From the NCBI GenBank assembly GCA_944333055.1, contig CALVKT010000027.1, forward strand, positions 38,378-102,377: a DNA stretch of 64,000 nucleotides, read 5' to 3'. Positions 34,929 through 44,121 of the stretch are shown here, piece by piece; position 1 is the stretch's first letter; each line of letters opens with the position of its first letter. The notes under the pieces were generated by a model, which saw nothing but the letters and a program-made list of their open reading frames with translations, did not search any database and had not been told where the DNA came from. The position numbers and the translations under genes were made by a program. Source of the DNA: an uncultured Clostridia bacterium. Lineage in GTDB: Bacteria; Bacillota; Clostridia; Christensenellales; Aristaeellaceae.

Positions 34929-37322
34929 ATGCGATACGGATACTTTGACGACGGCAGGCGCGAATACGTGATCGACCGGGTGGACGTGCCGGTCTCCCTG
35001 ACGAACTACCTGGGCACGCAGCGCATGGGCGCGGTCGTCTCCCACAACGCGGGCGGCTATTGCTGGCTGGATTCGCCGCAGCATCACCGCATCACGCGCT
35101 TTCGGCCCAACGGCGTGCCCATGGACTGGCCCGGCCATTACGTCTACCTGCGCGACGAGGAGACGGGAAAATTCTGGTCGCTCTCCTGGCAGCCGGTGGG
35201 CCTGCCGCCGGAGGAGGCGCAATACGTCTGCCGCCACGGGCTGGGCTACTCGACGTTTGCATGCGATTGCGCGGGCATCCATGCCAGCCAGACGCTGTTC
35301 ATCCCGCGCGAGGCGGGCGGCGAAGACCCGGTGGAGATCTTTGACGTGCGCATCCGCAACGACTCGGACAGGGCGAGAAGCCTGAGCGTATACGGCTACG
35401 TGGAGTTCTCCTTCCACCACATCGACATGGACAACCAGAACTTCCAGATGAGCCTGTACGCCTGCGGCTCGCACATCGAGGACGGCGCGGCGGTCTGCGA
35501 GCTGCACTACGAGGCGGACAGCCACCAGTTCTTCGCGGGCAATTTTGAGCCGGACGGCTGCGACGGCGAGCGCGACGCGTTCATCGGCGCGTATCGCACG
35601 GAGCGCAACCCGCTGGGCGTGGACAGGGGCGCGCTGTCCGGTTCGCACGCGCTTTGCGGCAACCCGTGCGGCGCGCTGCAAAAGAAGCTGACGCTCGCGC
35701 CCGGCGAAACGCGGCGCGTGCTGTTTTATCTGGGTACGGGCCGGGGCGATGCGATCGCCAGGGCGCGCAGCGTGTACGACGAGGCGGGCGCGGACAGGGC
35801 CTTTGCCGAGCTGGCGGCGTGGTGGGATGCGAAGCTGGGCGCTTTGCAGGTGCGCACGCCGCACGAGCACATGAACCGCAGCCTCAACATCTGGAATCTG
35901 TATCAGAGCGAGATCAACGTGCTCTTCTCCCGCTTCGCCTCGTTCATCGAGGTCGGCGGGCGCACGGGGCTTGGCTACCGCGACACGGCGCAGGACGCCA
36001 TGTGCATCCCGCACGCGGAGCCGGCGATGTGCCGCACGCGGATCATGCAGCTGCTGCGCGGACAGGTCTCCATGGGCTATGGGCTGCACCTGTTCGATCC
36101 GGCGTGGTTTGAGCCGCAGAAGAAACCGGCCTTCCAGTCGCCGACGGTCGTGCCCACGCCGGCGCGTTCGAGCATCATCCACGGGATCAGGGACACCTGC
36201 GCGGACGACGCGCTCTGGCTGCTGCCCGCGATTGCGGAATACGTGCGCGAGACGGGCGACGACGCGTTCCTGGACACGGTGGTCCCCTACGCCGACGCGG
36301 GCGAGGACACGGTCTACGGGCACATGATGCGCGCGCTCGACTTCTCCTACGCGCAGCTGGGTGCGCACGGCGTGACGAAGGGCCTGCGCGCGGACTGGAA
36401 CGACTGCCTGAACCTGGGCGGCGGCGAGAGCGCCATGGTCGCCTTCCTGCTCGTCTGGGCGACGGCACACTTTGTCGATGCGGCCCGGCATCTGGGCCGC
36501 ACGGACGACGCGCAAAAGTACGAAGCGCTCAGGGAACGGATGATCAGGACGTGCCGGGACGTGCTCTGGGACGGGCGGTGGTTCCTGCGCGGCTTCACGG
36601 CGGACGGGCGGCCCATCGGCTCGCAGGCGGCGAAGGAAGGCAAGGTGCACCTGGAGAGCAACGCGTGGGCGGTCGTCTCCGGCGCGGCGACACGGGCGCA
36701 GGCGCTTTCCTGCATGGACGCGGTGGACGAATGGCTCTACACGCCCTACGGGCTGATGCTCAACGCGCCGTCGTTCACGCAGCCGGACGACGCCATCGGT
36801 TTTGTCACGCGCGTGTATCCGGGCGTCAAGGAGAACGGCTCGATCTTCTCCCATCCCAACCCGTGGGCGTGGGTGGCCGAGTGCCGCCTCGGACGCGGCG
36901 GCCGGGCGATGAAATTCTACGACGCGCTGCTGCCCGAAAACCAGAACGACAGGATGGAGATCCGGCAGGCGGAACCCTACGTCTACTGCCAGTTTATCAT
37001 GGGCCGGGATCACGCGCAGCACGGCCGGGCGCGCCATCCGTTCATGACCGGCTCCTCCGGCTGGGCGTACTACGCGGCGACGCGCTACATGCTGGGCGTC
37101 CGGCCGGAGTTTGACCGCCTGACGGTCGATCCGTGCATTCCGGATGCGTGGGACGGCTTTGCGGTTTCGCGCTTGTGGCGCGGCGCGCGCTACGAGATTG
37201 AGGTCAAAAACCCCGATCACGTCGAGAAGGGCGTGCGGCTCATCGAGGTGGACGGCGAGACGATGGCGCGGATTCCGGCGTTTGCGTCGGGCACGCATGC
37301 CGTCGTGGTGACGATGGGATAA
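34929..37322 (+). CDS. GH94-type disaccharide phosphorylase (cellobiose/chitobiose phosphorylase family)
   Basis: A 797-residue cytoplasmic phosphorylase, normal for GH94. The N-terminus MRYGYFDDGRREYVI and TNYLGTQRMGAVVSHNAGGY match the chitobiose/cellobiose phosphorylase beta-sandwich. The (alpha/alpha)6 barrel holds YRDTAQDAM and the catalytic acid Asp489 in RADWNDCLNLGGGES. It cleaves a beta-1,4-linked disaccharide with phosphate to sugar-1-phosphate plus free sugar; exact sugars cannot be read. GGAGGAGGATACG precedes ATG 34929. The next gene is a phosphohexomutase, which fits the product. Confidence 0.9.
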   Translation: MRYGYFDDGRREYVIDRVDVPVSLTNYLGTQRMGAVVSHNAGGYCWLDSPQHHRITRFRPNGVPMDWPGHYVYLRDEETGKFWSLSWQPVGLPPEEAQYVCRHGLGYSTFACDCAGIHASQTLFIPREAGGEDPVEIFDVRIRNDSDRARSLSVYGYVEFSFHHIDMDNQNFQMSLYACGSHIEDGAAVCELHYEADSHQFFAGNFEPDGCDGERDAFIGAYRTERNPLGVDRGALSGSHALCGNPCGALQKKLTLAPGETRRVLFYLGTGRGDAIARARSVYDEAGADRAFAELAAWWDAKLGALQVRTPHEHMNRSLNIWNLYQSEINVLFSRFASFIEVGGRTGLGYRDTAQDAMCIPHAEPAMCRTRIMQLLRGQVSMGYGLHLFDPAWFEPQKKPAFQSPTVVPTPARSSIIHGIRDTCADDALWLLPAIAEYVRETGDDAFLDTVVPYADAGEDTVYGHMMRALDFSYAQLGAHGVTKGLRADWNDCLNLGGGESAMVAFLLVWATAHFVDAARHLGRTDDAQKYEALRERMIRTCRDVLWDGRWFLRGFTADGRPIGSQAAKEGKVHLESNAWAVVSGAATRAQALSCMDAVDEWLYTPYGLMLNAPSFTQPDDAIGFVTRVYPGVKENGSIFSHPNPWAWVAECRLGRGGRAMKFYDALLPENQNDRMEIRQAEPYVYCQFIMGRDHAQHGRARHPFMTGSSGWAYYAATRYMLGVRPEFDRLTVDPCIPDAWDGFAVSRLWRGARYEIEVKNPDHVEKGVRLIEVDGETMARIPAFASGTHAVVVTMG

Positions 37323-37335
37323 GGAGGCACAGGTG

Positions 37336-38757
37336 ATGATTCGATTCGGTACGGGCGGCTGGCGCGAGGTGATCGGCGACGGCTTCACGCGTGCGAACAT
37401 CCGGCGCGTGGCCTGCGCGCTGGCGCGGCGCATGCGGCGCGAGGGCGTGGACGGCGAGGGATTCTGCATCGGCTATGACCGCCGGTTCCTCAGCCGCGAG
37501 GCGGCCATCTGGTTTTCCGAGGTGATGGCGGGCGAGGGCGTGCAGCTCTCCTTCGTCAACCTCGCCGCGCCGACGCCGCAGATCATGTTCACCGTCAAGC
37601 ACATGAACCTGCCCTACGGCGCGGCGGTGACAGCCAGCCACAACCCGGCGATCTACAACGGCATCAAGCTCTTCACGCGCGGCGGCCGGGACGCCAGCGA
37701 GGAGGTGACCACGCCCATCGGCAAGGAAGCCAACGCGCTGGAGGAGTCGGAGATCCGCTCGATCCCCTTTGACGAGGCGCTCAGGGCGGGCAAAGTGCGC
37801 TTCATCGACCCGCGCGACGCGTACCTCGACTCCATCATGGAGAAGATCGACATGGAAGCCATCCGCGCGCGTCGGCCGCGCGTGGTGCTCGACCCGATGT
37901 ACGGCGTCAGCCTGACGGGCCTGATGACCATCCTGTTTACCGCCCGCTGCGACGTGGACGTGATCAACGACCGGCATGACGCGTTCTTCGGCGGGCACCT
38001 GCCTGCGCCCAACCCCGACACGCTGCGCGATTTGCAGGGCTCGGTCGCCGATCACCACGCGGATCTGGGCATCGCCACGGACGGCGACGCCGACCGGCTG
38101 GGCATCATTGACGAGACGGGACACTATGTCTCGGCCAACAGCGTGCTCGTGCTGCTGTATTACTACCTGCTCGCCTACAAGGGGTGGAAGGGCGCGGCGG
38201 TGCGCAACATCGCCACCACGCACCTGCTCGACCGCGTGGCCGAAGCCTACGGCGAGGCGTGCATCGAGGTGCCGGTGGGCTTCAAGCACATCTCCGCCGC
38301 GATGGAAAAGCATGACGCGCTTATCGGCGGCGAGTCCTCCGGCGGCCTGACCGTGCGCGGGCACATCAGAGGCAAGGACGGACTGTACGCCGCGTCGCTG
38401 CTGGTGGAGATGATCTCCGTGACGCGCAAGCCGCTCTCCGCACTGCTGCGCGAGCTGAGCGACCGGTTCGGCGCGCTGTACATGGCGGAGTACGACTGGG
38501 CGCTGACGCCCCAGTCGCGCGCGGAGATCGCGCAGACGCTGATGACGGCGCGCAGGCTGCCGGACTTCGGGCTGCCGGTGCACAAGGTCAGCTATGCGGA
38601 CGGCTGCAAGGCGTACTTTGAAGAGGGCTGGATCATCGCGCGCTTTTCCGGCACGGAGCCGCGCGTGCGGATCTTCGCGGAGATGCCGACCCGCGAGCGC
38701 GCCCGTGGCCTCGTGCGCACGATGGCGGAATTCCTCGGACTCGACTTCCACGACTGA
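37336..38757 (+). CDS. Phosphoglucomutase/phosphomannomutase family protein
   Basis: Alpha-D-phosphohexomutase of 473 residues. All four functional loops are present: the phosphoserine loop TASHNP (Ser101), the metal loop ATDGDADRLG, the sugar loop GGESSGGL, and the phosphate loop RFSGTEPRVR. It would turn the sugar-1-phosphate made by the upstream phosphorylase into sugar-6-phosphate. AAGGAGG lies eight bases before ATG 37336; GTG 37333 is in frame but closer. The 13-base gap to the phosphorylase supports one transcript. Confidence 0.93.
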   Translation: MIRFGTGGWREVIGDGFTRANIRRVACALARRMRREGVDGEGFCIGYDRRFLSREAAIWFSEVMAGEGVQLSFVNLAAPTPQIMFTVKHMNLPYGAAVTASHNPAIYNGIKLFTRGGRDASEEVTTPIGKEANALEESEIRSIPFDEALRAGKVRFIDPRDAYLDSIMEKIDMEAIRARRPRVVLDPMYGVSLTGLMTILFTARCDVDVINDRHDAFFGGHLPAPNPDTLRDLQGSVADHHADLGIATDGDADRLGIIDETGHYVSANSVLVLLYYYLLAYKGWKGAAVRNIATTHLLDRVAEAYGEACIEVPVGFKHISAAMEKHDALIGGESSGGLTVRGHIRGKDGLYAASLLVEMISVTRKPLSALLRELSDRFGALYMAEYDWALTPQSRAEIAQTLMTARRLPDFGLPVHKVSYADGCKAYFEEGWIIARFSGTEPRVRIFAEMPTRERARGLVRTMAEFLGLDFHD

Positions 38758-38814
38758 AGACTCGTAAAACCGCGCGGAGCGGGCATGGGACCGGCATCGC
38801 GCAGAGTCCTTTCC

Positions 38815-38965
38815 TGCTTCACGCGGCTTGAAGCGGGTTTTGCGCGGCGCATGATGGCGCCGGCGGCGCGCTCTGCGCCATGGGGGATGAGGGGGAACGT
38901 TGGGGCGCTGCCCCAAACCCCGGCAGGGGAATAATTCCCATGCCCCACCTTGCTTCGCGGCGTTT
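38815..38965. repeat. Copy of interspersed GC-rich repeat
   Basis: Contains GCGGCGCATGATGGCGCC, GGGGCGCTGCCCCAAACCCC and CGGCAGGGGAATAATTCCC, ending GCTTCGCGGCG. It is the same orientation as the 34441-34790 copies and opposite to those at 13998-14405. Confidence 0.75.
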
Positions 38966-38995
38966 TCGAGCATGTTGACGGTGAAAGAGGTGTCC

Positions 38996-40738
38996 ATGAA
39001 GCTCAAATCCATTCGCGCGCAGATTCTGGCGATCGTGCTCGTGTGCTACCTGACGCCGACGCTGCTGCTGGGGGAATACATGGGACGCGTGTTCTTCGCG
39101 GATCTGCAGGAGAAGACCGAACAGGCGCTCACCTCCGGCGCGGAGCATGCGCGCACGCTGACCGTGCGGCTCATCGAACAGGCGGTGACGCTGTCGAAGG
39201 ACGCGACCTACGACGGGGAGCTGACGCAGGCGTTCTCCGCCTATGCCGCCGGGACGATGAACGAGGGCGAGGCGATGCGCGCCGCGCGCACGTATCTGGA
39301 GCGCAAGTACGGCCGCGAGCCGCTCTTCACATTCGCGGCCTGCTTCCCCTGCAATGTGCCGGACAAGCTCATCTACAGCCGATCTGGGTTTGATCGGGCG
39401 CAGGTCTATCAGCGCGGTGCGCACGAGCGCGTCAAGCGGCTGGGCGAAACGCTGGACACCCGCTGCCTGTTCATCCAGGAGGGCGAGGACGTCTACCTGA
39501 TCCGAAACCTCTACAACCTCAGGATGGAGCGCTACGGCATGCTCGTGCTGGGCGTGGAGATGGACACGATGCTTTCCGCCGTGACGGAGCTGGCCGGGGA
39601 GTGGGATGCGCAGACCGACGTGCGCGTGGGCGACGCCGGCGCGCTTGCCGTCGACTGGGAAGCGCTGCCCCGCGGCCTTTATGACGCGGGCGACGCCGGG
39701 ACGATCACCTACGTGCAGTACGAGAAGACGCGCGATTACGCGCTGGGCCTGCGCCTGACGGTCGGCAAAAGCCGCGTGTACGGCGAGATCGAGGCGTTCA
39801 GGCGGATGATGATGGGGCTCTTTCTGCTGCTGATTCCGGCGATGGCGCTGATTCTGTGGTACGTCAACCGGCGCATTGTGCGCCCGATCACGATTCTCTC
39901 CCAGGCGTCGCGGCGCATCGAGGCGGGCGAATGGGGTGTGACCGTGCCCATGCGCGGCGGGGACGAGCTGGGCGATCTGGGGCGCGCGTTTTCCGGCATG
40001 AGCACGAAGATCGCCCACCTGATCGACAAGACCTACAAGGAGGAAATCGCGCTGCGGGACGCGCGCATCCAGGCGATGCAGAGCCGCATCAACCCGCACT
40101 TCATCAACAACGCGCTGGAGTCGATCAACTGGCAGGCGCGCATGGAGGGCTCCAGGACGGTCAGCGCCATGGTCGAGAGCCTGAGCGTGCTGCTCAATGC
40201 CTCCATGGCCAAGGGCAACCGGCGCATGGTGCCCCTGCGCGAGGAGGCCGATGTCGCCCGCGCCTATCTGTACTTCATCGGCCAGCGCTTTGGCGACAGG
40301 CTGAGCGTGACGCAGGAGATCGAGGCGGCGGCGCTCGAATGCCTTCTGCCGCTGCTCACCCTTCAGCCGCTGCTGGAAAACGCCGTGGAGCACGGCATCG
40401 CGCCGGCGGGCGGCGGGGAGATCGCGCTGACGTGCGCGCTGGAGGGCGGGATGCTGCACATTCGCGTGTGCAACGGCGGCCGGGCGCTCAGCGGGGAAGA
40501 CCGCGCGCGCATCGATCTGGCGCTCTCCGGCGACACGCAGGGCGGGCATCATCTGGGGCTGGCCAACATCGCCAGCAGGCTGCGCCTGATCTACGGCGGG
40601 CGGGCGCACATCGCCGTCACGCAGGACGGACAAGGGCGCACCGTCGTCGCGCTGCGCATCCCGAATTTGTGCAATCCGTCGCAAAGCGAGGCCGAAAAGC
40701 AACAAAACAGCACAACAAACCGCATCCCTGAGCAATGA
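38996..40738 (+). CDS. Sensor histidine kinase, YesM type
   Basis: A 580-residue membrane sensor. One transmembrane helix near residues 8-28 is followed by an extracytoplasmic sensor domain of about 250 residues, a second helix (GLFLLLIPAMALILWYV), a HAMP linker (IVRPITILSQASRRIEAG), the His_kinase domain with phospho-acceptor His368 in RINPHFINNALESINW, and an ATPase domain with LQPLLENAVEHGI and HHLGLANIASRL. It precedes an ABC sugar importer, with a matching response regulator after it. AGAGGTG precedes ATG 38996; ATG 38972 is an alternative. Confidence 0.92.
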   Translation: MKLKSIRAQILAIVLVCYLTPTLLLGEYMGRVFFADLQEKTEQALTSGAEHARTLTVRLIEQAVTLSKDATYDGELTQAFSAYAAGTMNEGEAMRAARTYLERKYGREPLFTFAACFPCNVPDKLIYSRSGFDRAQVYQRGAHERVKRLGETLDTRCLFIQEGEDVYLIRNLYNLRMERYGMLVLGVEMDTMLSAVTELAGEWDAQTDVRVGDAGALAVDWEALPRGLYDAGDAGTITYVQYEKTRDYALGLRLTVGKSRVYGEIEAFRRMMMGLFLLLIPAMALILWYVNRRIVRPITILSQASRRIEAGEWGVTVPMRGGDELGDLGRAFSGMSTKIAHLIDKTYKEEIALRDARIQAMQSRINPHFINNALESINWQARMEGSRTVSAMVESLSVLLNASMAKGNRRMVPLREEADVARAYLYFIGQRFGDRLSVTQEIEAAALECLLPLLTLQPLLENAVEHGIAPAGGGEIALTCALEGGMLHIRVCNGGRALSGEDRARIDLALSGDTQGGHHLGLANIASRLRLIYGGRAHIAVTQDGQGRTVVALRIPNLCNPSQSEAEKQQNSTTNRIPEQ

Positions 40739-40763
40739 CGAAATATCCCCGACCTGCTATAAT
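40735..40763 (+). promoter_or_regulatory. Promoter of the ABC sugar importer
   Basis: Extended -10 TGCTATAAT (TATAAT 40758-40763) with a weak -35 ATGACG (40735-40740) 17 bases upstream, overlapping the kinase stop codon. The weak -35 suits activation by the AraC-type response regulator. Confidence 0.6.
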
Positions 40764-40813
40764 AAAACCATCGGAACGACCGACCAATCCAAATCAGAAA
40801 GGGGAACAAAGTC

Positions 40814-42019
40814 ATGAAGAAATGGTTTGCTCTGCTGCTCGCCGTCCTGATGGTGCTCACGAGCGCGCTTGCGCTGGCCGATGGCGTGACGCTCAAGACC
40901 GTCAGCTCGTTCGCCGGCACCGACGCGGCGGCCGACGCCTACGTGCAGCTGCTCAAGGACTATGAGGCGGCGACCGGCAACAAGGTCGAGGACGCCTCCG
41001 CCACCAGCGACGAGGCCTGGAAGGCCAGCGTGCTCAACGACTTCGCCGTGGGCAACGAGCCGGATGTGCTGTTCTTCTTCGCGGCGAACGCCGATTCCGC
41101 GCCGATCCTGGACAAGGTCGTGCCCATCAGCGAGATCAACGAAGCGTATCCCGACCTCAACCTGACCGAGAACGCCGTGCTCACCGAGGCCGACGGCAAG
41201 GTGTACGCGATTCCGTCCCGCCCGTTCTGGGAGGGCCTGTTCGTCAACACCGACCTGTTTGAGCAGTATGGCCTGGAGCTGCCCACCGACTGGGCGAAGC
41301 TGGAGACCGCCATCGCCAAGTTCAACGAGGTGGGCATCGTGCCCATCGCCGTCTCCCTCTCCGACATCCCGCACTACATCTCCGAGTTCGCCATCATCGC
41401 CTCCGGCACGCCGCAGGAGCACATGGCGCGCCCCAAGACGCTGGAGGAAGTGCCCCAGAGCTGGTATGACGGCATGGACCTCATCCACAAGCTCTACGAG
41501 ATGGGCGCCTTTGCCAAGGATGTCAACGCCACCACCGAGGCCGTGACCAGCCAGATGTTCAAGGACAAGAAGGCGGCCATGCAGATCGACGGAAGCTGGT
41601 TCGCCAACGGCATCCCGGCGGCCAACATGGACACCACGATCGTCATGCCGTTCCCGACCTATGCGGAGGATGCGGACAAGACCGCGTTCATCGGCGGCGT
41701 ATCCATGGGCTTCTATCTCACCCGCAAGGCGTGGGACGATCCTGAAAAGCGCGACGCGGCCGTGGCGCTGCTGGCCCACCTGACCAGCGCGGACGCCGCG
41801 ACCAAGATCGGCGGCTACCAGTTCACCGGCAAGCTGCTGGCGTCCTCCTACGACATGATCAACAACGCGAACTACATGCTCAGCCCCTTCCAGGACAGCA
41901 TGACCAAGGAAGCGCGCGAGACGTGGCTGCTGGGCTGCATCTCCTCCGTCGCGGACGGCAGCATGACCGCGAAGGCATGCTGGGAGAAGGTCATGGCGCT
42001 CAAGCCCTTCGGCGAATAA
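40814..42019 (+). CDS. ABC transporter extracellular sugar-binding protein
   Basis: Family 1 solute-binding protein, 401 residues. The signal peptide ends SALALA without a lipobox cysteine, so a soluble or otherwise attached receptor is suggested, unusual for a Gram-positive ABC receptor. Family features include the hydrophobic FAVGNEPDVLFFF segment, VYAIPSRPFWEGLFVNTDLFEQYG in content, and WFANGIPAANM. It is followed by two permeases and a response regulator. The sugar is not readable; the neighbouring GH94 enzyme suggests a beta-linked disaccharide. GAAAGGGG precedes ATG 40814. Confidence 0.9.
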   Translation: MKKWFALLLAVLMVLTSALALADGVTLKTVSSFAGTDAAADAYVQLLKDYEAATGNKVEDASATSDEAWKASVLNDFAVGNEPDVLFFFAANADSAPILDKVVPISEINEAYPDLNLTENAVLTEADGKVYAIPSRPFWEGLFVNTDLFEQYGLELPTDWAKLETAIAKFNEVGIVPIAVSLSDIPHYISEFAIIASGTPQEHMARPKTLEEVPQSWYDGMDLIHKLYEMGAFAKDVNATTEAVTSQMFKDKKAAMQIDGSWFANGIPAANMDTTIVMPFPTYAEDADKTAFIGGVSMGFYLTRKAWDDPEKRDAAVALLAHLTSADAATKIGGYQFTGKLLASSYDMINNANYMLSPFQDSMTKEARETWLLGCISSVADGSMTAKACWEKVMALKPFGE

Positions 42020-42045
42020 GCGCAGGCCCTTCCTCGACCCTGCCC

Positions 42046-42075
42046 GCCGGGCCCCGCTTCCGGGGTCCGGCTTTT
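42046..42075 (+). terminator. Attenuating hairpin after the binding-protein gene
   Basis: GCCGGgCCCCG and CGGGGtCCGGC enclose CTTC and are followed by TTTT. Permease expression probably requires read-through. Confidence 0.75.
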
Positions 42076-42095
42076 GAACGAACAGGAGGTGCGCC

Positions 42096-42974
42096 ATGCT
42101 CTACAGGGACAGACGGCCGCTGATCGTCTTCGTGCTGCCGTCTCTGCTGCTGATGCTCGTGCTGCTGTACTATCCGTTCCTGGAGAACATCGTCAACAGC
42201 TTCTTCGAGATCCGCACGCTGGTCAGCCCGCGCGAGGAATTCATCGGCCTGGGCAATTACAGGAAGTTCTTCGCGGGCGACGCCATGGCGATCCTCTCGC
42301 TGCAAAACACGCTCGTGCTCATGGCGCTCACCGTCGTCTTTCAGGTGGGCATCGCGCTGGTGCTCGCGCTGCTGGTGAGCGCCATCCGCCGGGGCGCGCA
42401 GTTCTTTCGCGTCGTCTACTTCTTCCCGATCGTCATCTCCGCCACGGCCATCGGCCTGATGTTCAGCCTGTTCTACGCCTACGACGGCGGCATGCTCAAC
42501 CAGATCGTCACGGCGCTGGGCGGCGAGAAGGTGCTCTGGCTCAGCGACGACAAGGCGTTTGTCATGGTCGCCATTCCCGTGCTCTGGCAGTACGTGGGCT
42601 TTTACTTCGTGATCATCCTCACGGGCCTGTCCGGCGTGTCCGAGGACGTGTACGAGTCCGCCGAGATCGACGGCGCCACGGGCCTCAAGAAGACCTGGTA
42701 CATCACGCTGCCGCTGATCTCCGACGTGCTGGTCACCTGCATGACGCTGGCCATCACCGGCGCGATCAAGGTGTTCGACCTGCCCAGCGTCATCGCCAGG
42801 AACGGCGCGCCCAAGGGGCTGACGCACTTCCTGGGCACGTACATGTATCAAAAGACGTTCATCGCGCAGGACGTGGACTACGGCTCGGCGATCTCCATCA
42901 TCATCGTCGTGCTGGGCGTGGTGCTCTCGCGCACCGTGGGACGGCTGCTCGGCCGGGACGGCGAGAGGGGGTGA
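42096..42974 (+). CDS. ABC sugar transporter permease (MalF type)
   Basis: A 292-residue inner-membrane subunit with about six helices. The ATPase-docking EAA motif is EIDGATGLKKTWYITLPLI. The start PLIVFVLPSLLLMLVLLYYPF and FIGLGNYRKFF are typical of the MalF/UgpA class. AGGAGGTGCGCC precedes ATG 42096. No ATPase gene is present in this operon, so a shared sugar-importer ATPase (MsmX-like) elsewhere in the genome is expected. Confidence 0.93.
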   Translation: MLYRDRRPLIVFVLPSLLLMLVLLYYPFLENIVNSFFEIRTLVSPREEFIGLGNYRKFFAGDAMAILSLQNTLVLMALTVVFQVGIALVLALLVSAIRRGAQFFRVVYFFPIVISATAIGLMFSLFYAYDGGMLNQIVTALGGEKVLWLSDDKAFVMVAIPVLWQYVGFYFVIILTGLSGVSEDVYESAEIDGATGLKKTWYITLPLISDVLVTCMTLAITGAIKVFDLPSVIARNGAPKGLTHFLGTYMYQKTFIAQDVDYGSAISIIIVVLGVVLSRTVGRLLGRDGERG

Positions 42975-42978
42975 GCGC

Positions 42979-44112
42979 ATGGCGAAGATCCGCGGCCTGC
43001 ACCGCATGACCCCGCAAAAGGCGCTCATCTACGCCGTGCTGCTGCTCTGGGCGTTCACGACGCTCTTCCCGTTCGTCTGGGTGATCAACAACTCGTTCAA
43101 GGATTCCTCGCTGGTGGTGAGCGACTCGTTCACACCGGCGTTCAGGAAGATCTACAGCTACGACCAGCACGGCCGGATCATCCGCGAGCGGGTGCTCAAG
43201 GACGAATACGGCCGGGACATGTACCGCGAATACCTGTACAACGAGGACGGCACCGTCAAGCTGGAAAAGGATGTGAACAAGCCGGCGCTCGACCAGAGCT
43301 CCGCCTTCGCCGGGCTGATGGGCTACAACGCCTCGCTCCAGCAGGACGAGAAGACCGCAAACCTGCCGGCCTACGACACGTCCAGCGGCTACGTCTACGA
43401 CGAGACGAGCGATCCGGTGATGCGCTCGCCGACGATCAGGAACTATGTCACCGCCTTCACCAACAACAACGTGAACATCCTGCGCGGCTACAGGAACAGC
43501 CTGATCATCTCCGGCACGGTGATGGTGCTGGTCATGCTGCTCTCCACGATGATGGCCTTCGGCCTGACGCGCTGGACGTTCCGCGGGCGGGAGATCATCA
43601 AGTCACTCGTGGTGGCGGCGCTGATGTTCCCGGCGTTCTCCACGATCGTGCCGGTCTACCGGATGATCACGCGCGTGGGACTCTTTGACACGCTCAGCAG
43701 CGTGATCATCGTGCAGACGGCGGGCAACCTCGCCTTTGCCTGCACGGTCATGATGGGCTTTGTGACGGCGCTGCCCTGCGAGCTGGAGGAGGCGGCGTTC
43801 ATCGAGGGCTGCGGCGCGCAGGACATCTTCTGGCGCATCGTGCTGCCCATGTGCCGCCCGGCGCTGGCGACGGTGGCGATCTTCACGTTCATCTGGAGCT
43901 ACAACGACCTGTTCGTGCAGATGGTGCTCCTGCGCTCCAAGGCGCTCATGCCGGTGTGCGCGATCCTGCGCGAGATCTCCAGCCAATACGGCACGGATTA
44001 CGGCTTCATGGCCGCGGCGGTGGCGATCGTCGTCATCCCGGTGATGATCCTGTATCTGTTCCTGCAAAAGAACATCATCAAGGGCCTTACGGCCGGCGCG
44101 GTCAAGGGATGA
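42979..44112 (+). CDS. ABC sugar transporter permease (MalG type) with a large extracytoplasmic insertion
   Basis: A 377-residue permease, about 100 longer than the usual 270-285. Helix 1 (YAVLLLWAFTTLFPFVWVI) and NNSFKDSS are normal, and the rest from NYVTAFTNNN onward is standard, with the EAA motif EAAFIEGCGAQDIFWRIVLP. Between them residues about 45-150 are an inserted hydrophilic segment expected outside the membrane. It includes YDQHGRIIRERVLKDEYGRD and YLYNEDGTVKLEKD, which look like YD/RHS-style repeats. The start at 42979 follows the first permease by 4 bases (GAGAGGGGG site). Confidence 0.92.
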   Translation: MAKIRGLHRMTPQKALIYAVLLLWAFTTLFPFVWVINNSFKDSSLVVSDSFTPAFRKIYSYDQHGRIIRERVLKDEYGRDMYREYLYNEDGTVKLEKDVNKPALDQSSAFAGLMGYNASLQQDEKTANLPAYDTSSGYVYDETSDPVMRSPTIRNYVTAFTNNNVNILRGYRNSLIISGTVMVLVMLLSTMMAFGLTRWTFRGREIIKSLVVAALMFPAFSTIVPVYRMITRVGLFDTLSSVIIVQTAGNLAFACTVMMGFVTALPCELEEAAFIEGCGAQDIFWRIVLPMCRPALATVAIFTFIWSYNDLFVQMVLLRSKALMPVCAILREISSQYGTDYGFMAAAVAIVVIPVMILYLFLQKNIIKGLTAGAVKG

Positions 44113-44121
44113 GGGAATGCG

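Noticed and set aside
34617..37469. Long - strand frame opposite the GH94 gene
   Set aside because: Antisense shadow with Arg/His-rich product and no domain; GH94 on the + strand is clear.
43129..43429. Fusion or frameshift artefact in the long MalG-type permease
   Set aside because: The frame is continuous, flanks align with a normal permease on both sides, and the codon pattern in the insertion is like the rest of the gene.
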